From Clostridiaceae bacterium (GTDB lineage: Bacteria > Bacillota > Clostridia > Oscillospirales > Acutalibacteraceae), in assembly GCA_016297555.1 (NCBI GenBank), contig JAEDGK010000099.1, positions 1 to 7,506 of the forward strand: a stretch of 7,506 nt of DNA, written 5' to 3'. Both the position numbers and the translations under genes were made by a program. The notes below the pieces were generated by a model that was given only the letters and a program-made list of their open reading frames with translations, was not told where the DNA came from and did not search any database. Position 1 is the first letter of the stretch. Each line of letters opens with the position of its first letter. Of the stretch, positions 4,406 to 7,506 are shown piece after piece.

Positions 4406-6442
4406 TTGAGACGCAAAAAGTGGATTGTGGCAAAGAGCAGCAAGGATTTTGCGGCGCAGATTGCTCAGGAGCTGAGCGTTGACCCGTTTGCGGCTCTGCT
4501 GGCAACCTCAAGAGGCTTTGACAATATTGATGAAATAAGCGATTTTTTTGATACAGACGCTCCGCTTTCTCTCTCTCCGCTTTCAATCGCCGACATGGCG
4601 AAGGCGGCGGAAAGGATAAACAGAGCGATTGACGATTTCGAGCTGATATGCGTTTTCGGCGATTATGATGCCGACGGCGTAACGGCTACCGCTCTGCTTT
4701 ATTCCTACCTTGAAACGCGCGGAGCAAATGTTATCCGTTATATACCCGACAGACTCACCGAGGGCTACGGGCTGAATATCGGAGCAATCGAGGAGCTTGC
4801 CGACAGGGGAGTTAAGCTCATTGTTACGGTTGATAACGGCGTTTCCGCCATTGACGAGGCAAAGCGTGCCGCAGAGCTTGGCGTTGAGCTGATTGTTACC
4901 GACCACCATAAGGTCGGCGATAAGCTGCCCGAAGCGTTTGCGGTGGTTGACCCTCACAGGCAGGATTGCCCGAGCAGTTTTAAGGAAATGTCGGGCGTCG
5001 GCGTGGCGTTTAAGCTTGTTTGCGCGCTTGAGGGCGACGACGGCGACATACTTATTGAAGAATACGGAGATCTCGTGGCTCTCGGAACGATAGGCGATGT
5101 TGTAACTCTCACGGGCGAAAATCGTGTTATGGTTCGCAGAGGGCTCAGAATAATCAACGATAATCCGCGCCCCGGCATCGAGGCTCTTATGCAGGCGGCG
5201 GGCGTGGGCGAAAAGTTGTTTTCGGCTTCAACGGCGGCATTTACGGTCTGCCCGAGAATCAACGCCGCAGGCAGAATGGGCTCGGCTCATAGGGCGCTTG
5301 ATTTGCTTTTGTGCGAGGATTATGACACGGCGCAGGAGCTTGCCGAGGAAATTAATTCTATGAATGCTCTCAGGCAGAGAACCGAAACGGAGATTTTTTC
5401 TCAGGCGGCGGCAATGCTTACTGCCGATTCGGGCATACTTAATGACAGGATAATAGTTGTTGACGGCGAGGGATGGCATCAGGGTGTTATCGGAATTGTT
5501 GCCGCAAGGATAACCGAAAAATTCGGCAGACCCTGCATTGTTATTTCGCGTGAGGGCGAAAATGCGAGAGGATCGTGCAGAAGCATCGAGGGCTTTTCGA
5601 TTTATGATGCAATAGAGGCGGTATCCGATTGCCTTGATCATTTCGGCGGTCACACTCTGGCGGCGGGAGTCGGTCTGAAATCCTCACGCATAGATGAATT
5701 CAGAAAAAGAATAAACGAATATGCCGCAGATAAGGAAATGCCCTTTGCAATCCAAAAAATCGACTGCCGCTTGCTCCCCGGCTCAATAAGCCTCGGAGTG
5801 ATTTCGGCAATGAGCCTGCTTGAACCCTTCGGCTCGGGCAATCCGCAGCCCTGCTTCGGGCTTTTCGGAGTGCGTATTGAAGAAACGGCGGCTGTTTCCG
5901 AGGGCAGACATATTCGTATGACGGTTTCCAAAAACGGCGCAAGAACGAGCGTTGTGTTTTTCGGAATGCCCGAGAAACGCTTCCCGTTTGAAAAGGGAGA
6001 CACCGTTGACCTTGCCGTAAACCTTGACAGAAATGTTTATAACGGCGAAACCCGCGTTTCGGTTATCGTCAGAGGAATAAGACCGAGCGCAACCGATGAG
6101 GAAAAGGTGTTAAAGGCAATCAGCCTGTTTGAGCGGTTTTCTCGCAGAGAAAAGCTCACTCCGCAGGAGGCGGCGGAGCTTCTGCCCGACAGAGAGCTTG
6201 AAGTGAGCGTGTTCAAAAGCATAAAAGCAAAGCCGATTAAAGATAAATACTGCGAGGAGCTTTGTGTTCGCTTGGGCGACGACGGCGAAAAGCTTGCAAA
6301 AATAACCGCCGTGGTCGAAATAATGCTTGAAATGGGCGTTCTCGCCGCAAACGAGGACGATATGATATATGTTCCCGAGAATCCCGTCAAGGTCAATCTT
6401 GAGGATTCGGAAATTATGAAAAGGATAAGGGAATGTGTTTGA
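4406..6442 (+). CDS. recJ: Single-stranded-DNA-specific exonuclease RecJ
   Basis: A 678-aa RecJ, a cytoplasmic 5'-3' exonuclease specific for single-stranded DNA that acts in recombinational repair and in mismatch and base-excision repair. The DHH domain carries the metal-binding motifs FGDYDADGV (about 84-92), VDNG with D143, DHH at 166-168 (in TDHHKVG), and GTIGDVV (227-233). The DHHA1 domain has GWHQGVIGIVAARI (356-369), ARGSCRSIEGFS (387-398) and the FGGH motif (413-416). LEPFGSGNPQP then introduces the OB-fold DNA-binding region, followed by a C-terminal part of about 130 residues that looks helical or winged-helix, present in many Firmicutes RecJ proteins but not in E. coli RecJ (577 aa). 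The length is between those of E. coli and B. subtilis RecJ, and no key residue is missing. The start is TTG 4406. It lies 13 bp upstream of rel and is almost certainly co-transcribed with it. Confidence 0.97.
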   Translation: MRRKKWIVAKSSKDFAAQIAQELSVDPFAALLATSRGFDNIDEISDFFDTDAPLSLSPLSIADMAKAAERINRAIDDFELICVFGDYDADGVTATALLYSYLETRGANVIRYIPDRLTEGYGLNIGAIEELADRGVKLIVTVDNGVSAIDEAKRAAELGVELIVTDHHKVGDKLPEAFAVVDPHRQDCPSSFKEMSGVGVAFKLVCALEGDDGDILIEEYGDLVALGTIGDVVTLTGENRVMVRRGLRIINDNPRPGIEALMQAAGVGEKLFSASTAAFTVCPRINAAGRMGSAHRALDLLLCEDYDTAQELAEEINSMNALRQRTETEIFSQAAAMLTADSGILNDRIIVVDGEGWHQGVIGIVAARITEKFGRPCIVISREGENARGSCRSIEGFSIYDAIEAVSDCLDHFGGHTLAAGVGLKSSRIDEFRKRINEYAADKEMPFAIQKIDCRLLPGSISLGVISAMSLLEPFGSGNPQPCFGLFGVRIEETAAVSEGRHIRMTVSKNGARTSVVFFGMPEKRFPFEKGDTVDLAVNLDRNVYNGETRVSVIVRGIRPSATDEEKVLKAISLFERFSRREKLTPQEAAELLPDRELEVSVFKSIKAKPIKDKYCEELCVRLGDDGEKLAKITAVVEIMLEMGVLAANEDDMIYVPENPVKVNLEDSEIMKRIRECV

Positions 6443-6455
6443 CTGAGGAGAGGCT

Positions 6456-7506
6456 ATGAAGGATTTTAAAAAGACAAGCAGCTTGAGCTGTTCAACTCCC
6501 GAGGAGAGCATGGAGCAGCTTATAAATCTTATAGGCGAAAGCTGTTCCGAAGATGAGATATGCTCCGTGAAAAAGGCATACCGCATTGCAGGCGAAGCTC
6601 ATGAGGGGCAAAAAAGGCTTTCGGGCGAGCCGTATATTATGCATCCGCTGAGCGTGGCGATTATTCTGGCAAGCCTCGGTATGGATGAGGCGTCAATAGT
6701 CGCCGCTATACTTCACGATACGGTTGAGGATACAAAGCTCACCATTGAGGAAGTCAGAAAGGAATTCGGCGAAACGGTTGCGGAGCTTGTTGACGGAGTA
6801 ACAAAAATCGGCAAGGTTCCTCTCCAAACCAAGGAAGAACAGCAGGCGGAGAATATCCGAAAGATGCTCATTGCCATGTCGCGCGATATCAGAGTTATTA
6901 TTATCAAGCTCGCAGACAGGCTTCATAATATGCGAACTCTTATGTTCAAGCCCGAGCAAAGGCGCAGAGAGATTGCCCTTGAAACAATAGAAATCTATGC
7001 CCCGATAGCTCACCGCCTCGGTATCAGACCCATTAAAGAGGAGCTTGAGGATCTTTCTATCAGCTATCTTGACCCCGTGGCTTATCACGATATTGAGGAA
7101 TCGCTCGAAAAGCAGAGCCGCTCAAGGAATGAGTTTCTTGCCGATATCAAGGCAAGAATTGAGGAAAGAATAAAATCCGTTGTTTCGGGCGCGCAGGTGA
7201 GCGGCAGAATCAAATCCGTTCACGGCATATACAGAAAGATGTATATGCAGAATAAGAATTTTGACCAGATTTACGACATATATGCGGTCAGAATAATTGT
7301 TGACACGGTTATCGACTGCTATAACTGCTTGGGTGTTATTCACGATATGTTTAAGCCCATCCCCGGCAGATTTAAAGATTATATTTCAACTCCGAAGCCC
7401 AATATGTATCAGTCGCTCCACACAACCGTGCTCGGCAAAGAGGGAATTCCCTTTGAGGTTCAGATAAGAACATGGGAGATGCACCACACTGCTGAATACG
7501 GTATTG
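6456..7506 (+). CDS. rel: Bifunctional (p)ppGpp synthetase/hydrolase, Rel/SpoT family (3' end outside window)
   Basis: The first 350 codons of a long RSH protein that makes and degrades (p)ppGpp in the stringent response; the frame is still open at the window edge. The hydrolase HD domain is intact: H63, H87-D88, E91-D92 (in LHDTVEDT), D154 and N158 (in KLADRLHNMRT), so this copy should hydrolyse (p)ppGpp. The synthetase domain begins near 240 with GRIKSVHGIYRKM (250-262), then PGRFKDYIS (303-311), NMYQSLHTTV (316-325) and EVQIRT (334-339). R305-F-K-D308 is the RxKD motif of bifunctional Rel enzymes, as opposed to the ExDD of synthetase-only RelA. The C-terminal TGS and ACT regulatory domains expected of this family would lie beyond 7506. 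The ATG at 6456 follows GAGGAGAGG 13 bp after the recJ stop, indicating one operon. It is named rel because it is bifunctional; databases may call it relA. Confidence 0.97.
   Translation, partial: MKDFKKTSSLSCSTPEESMEQLINLIGESCSEDEICSVKKAYRIAGEAHEGQKRLSGEPYIMHPLSVAIILASLGMDEASIVAAILHDTVEDTKLTIEEVRKEFGETVAELVDGVTKIGKVPLQTKEEQQAENIRKMLIAMSRDIRVIIIKLADRLHNMRTLMFKPEQRRREIALETIEIYAPIAHRLGIRPIKEELEDLSISYLDPVAYHDIEESLEKQSRSRNEFLADIKARIEERIKSVVSGAQVSGRIKSVHGIYRKMYMQNKNFDQIYDIYAVRIIVDTVIDCYNCLGVIHDMFKPIPGRFKDYISTPKPNMYQSLHTTVLGKEGIPFEVQIRTWEMHHTAEYGI

Overview
The window looks like chromosomal DNA from a Firmicutes bacterium of class Clostridia, probably a gut Oscillospirales/Ruminococcus-type organism. 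The class is suggested by a DUF1292 (YrzB-type) acidic protein, a RecJ-Rel operon, a 6S-like RNA, purine-rich Shine-Dalgarno sites with frequent GTG/TTG starts, and consensus sigma-A promoters. The finer placement is inference from overall style only.

Layout. Positions 1-3740 carry four genes, all on the minus strand: an M28-family metallopeptidase with membrane segments (89-1342), a VanY-type M15 D,D-carboxypeptidase (1434-2294), an unrecognised beta-propeller-like protein (2468-3139, ended by a clear terminator at 2434-2459), and a DUF1292 protein (3431-3739). Between the last two lies a structured RNA of about 210 nt (3158-3367, minus) that I read as a 6S RNA candidate. A naive ORF call would run the propeller gene into this RNA; a strong ribosome binding site puts its start at GTG 3139 instead.

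Positions 3740-3900 are a divergent promoter region. Rightward from it, a near-perfect promoter (TTGACA, 17 bp, TATATT) drives about 370 nt without a convincing protein gene, ending in an intrinsic terminator at 4240-4265. The stretch holds a 12-bp long-range stem, nested hairpins and an A-rich loop. It has its own promoter and terminator, and recJ has a separate promoter downstream (4351-4379), so it is best read as a free-standing noncoding RNA of a family I do not recognise. This is the most novel item in the window.

Positions 4406-7506 hold recJ (single-strand 5'-3' exonuclease) and, 13 bp later, the first 350 codons of a bifunctional (p)ppGpp synthetase/hydrolase (rel), cut by the window edge. 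The apt gene often found between these two in Firmicutes is missing here.

Functionally the window mixes genome repair and stringent response (recJ-rel), global transcription control (6S-like RNA) and envelope/peptide turnover (M15 and M28 enzymes). Two structured RNAs flank the DUF1292 gene.
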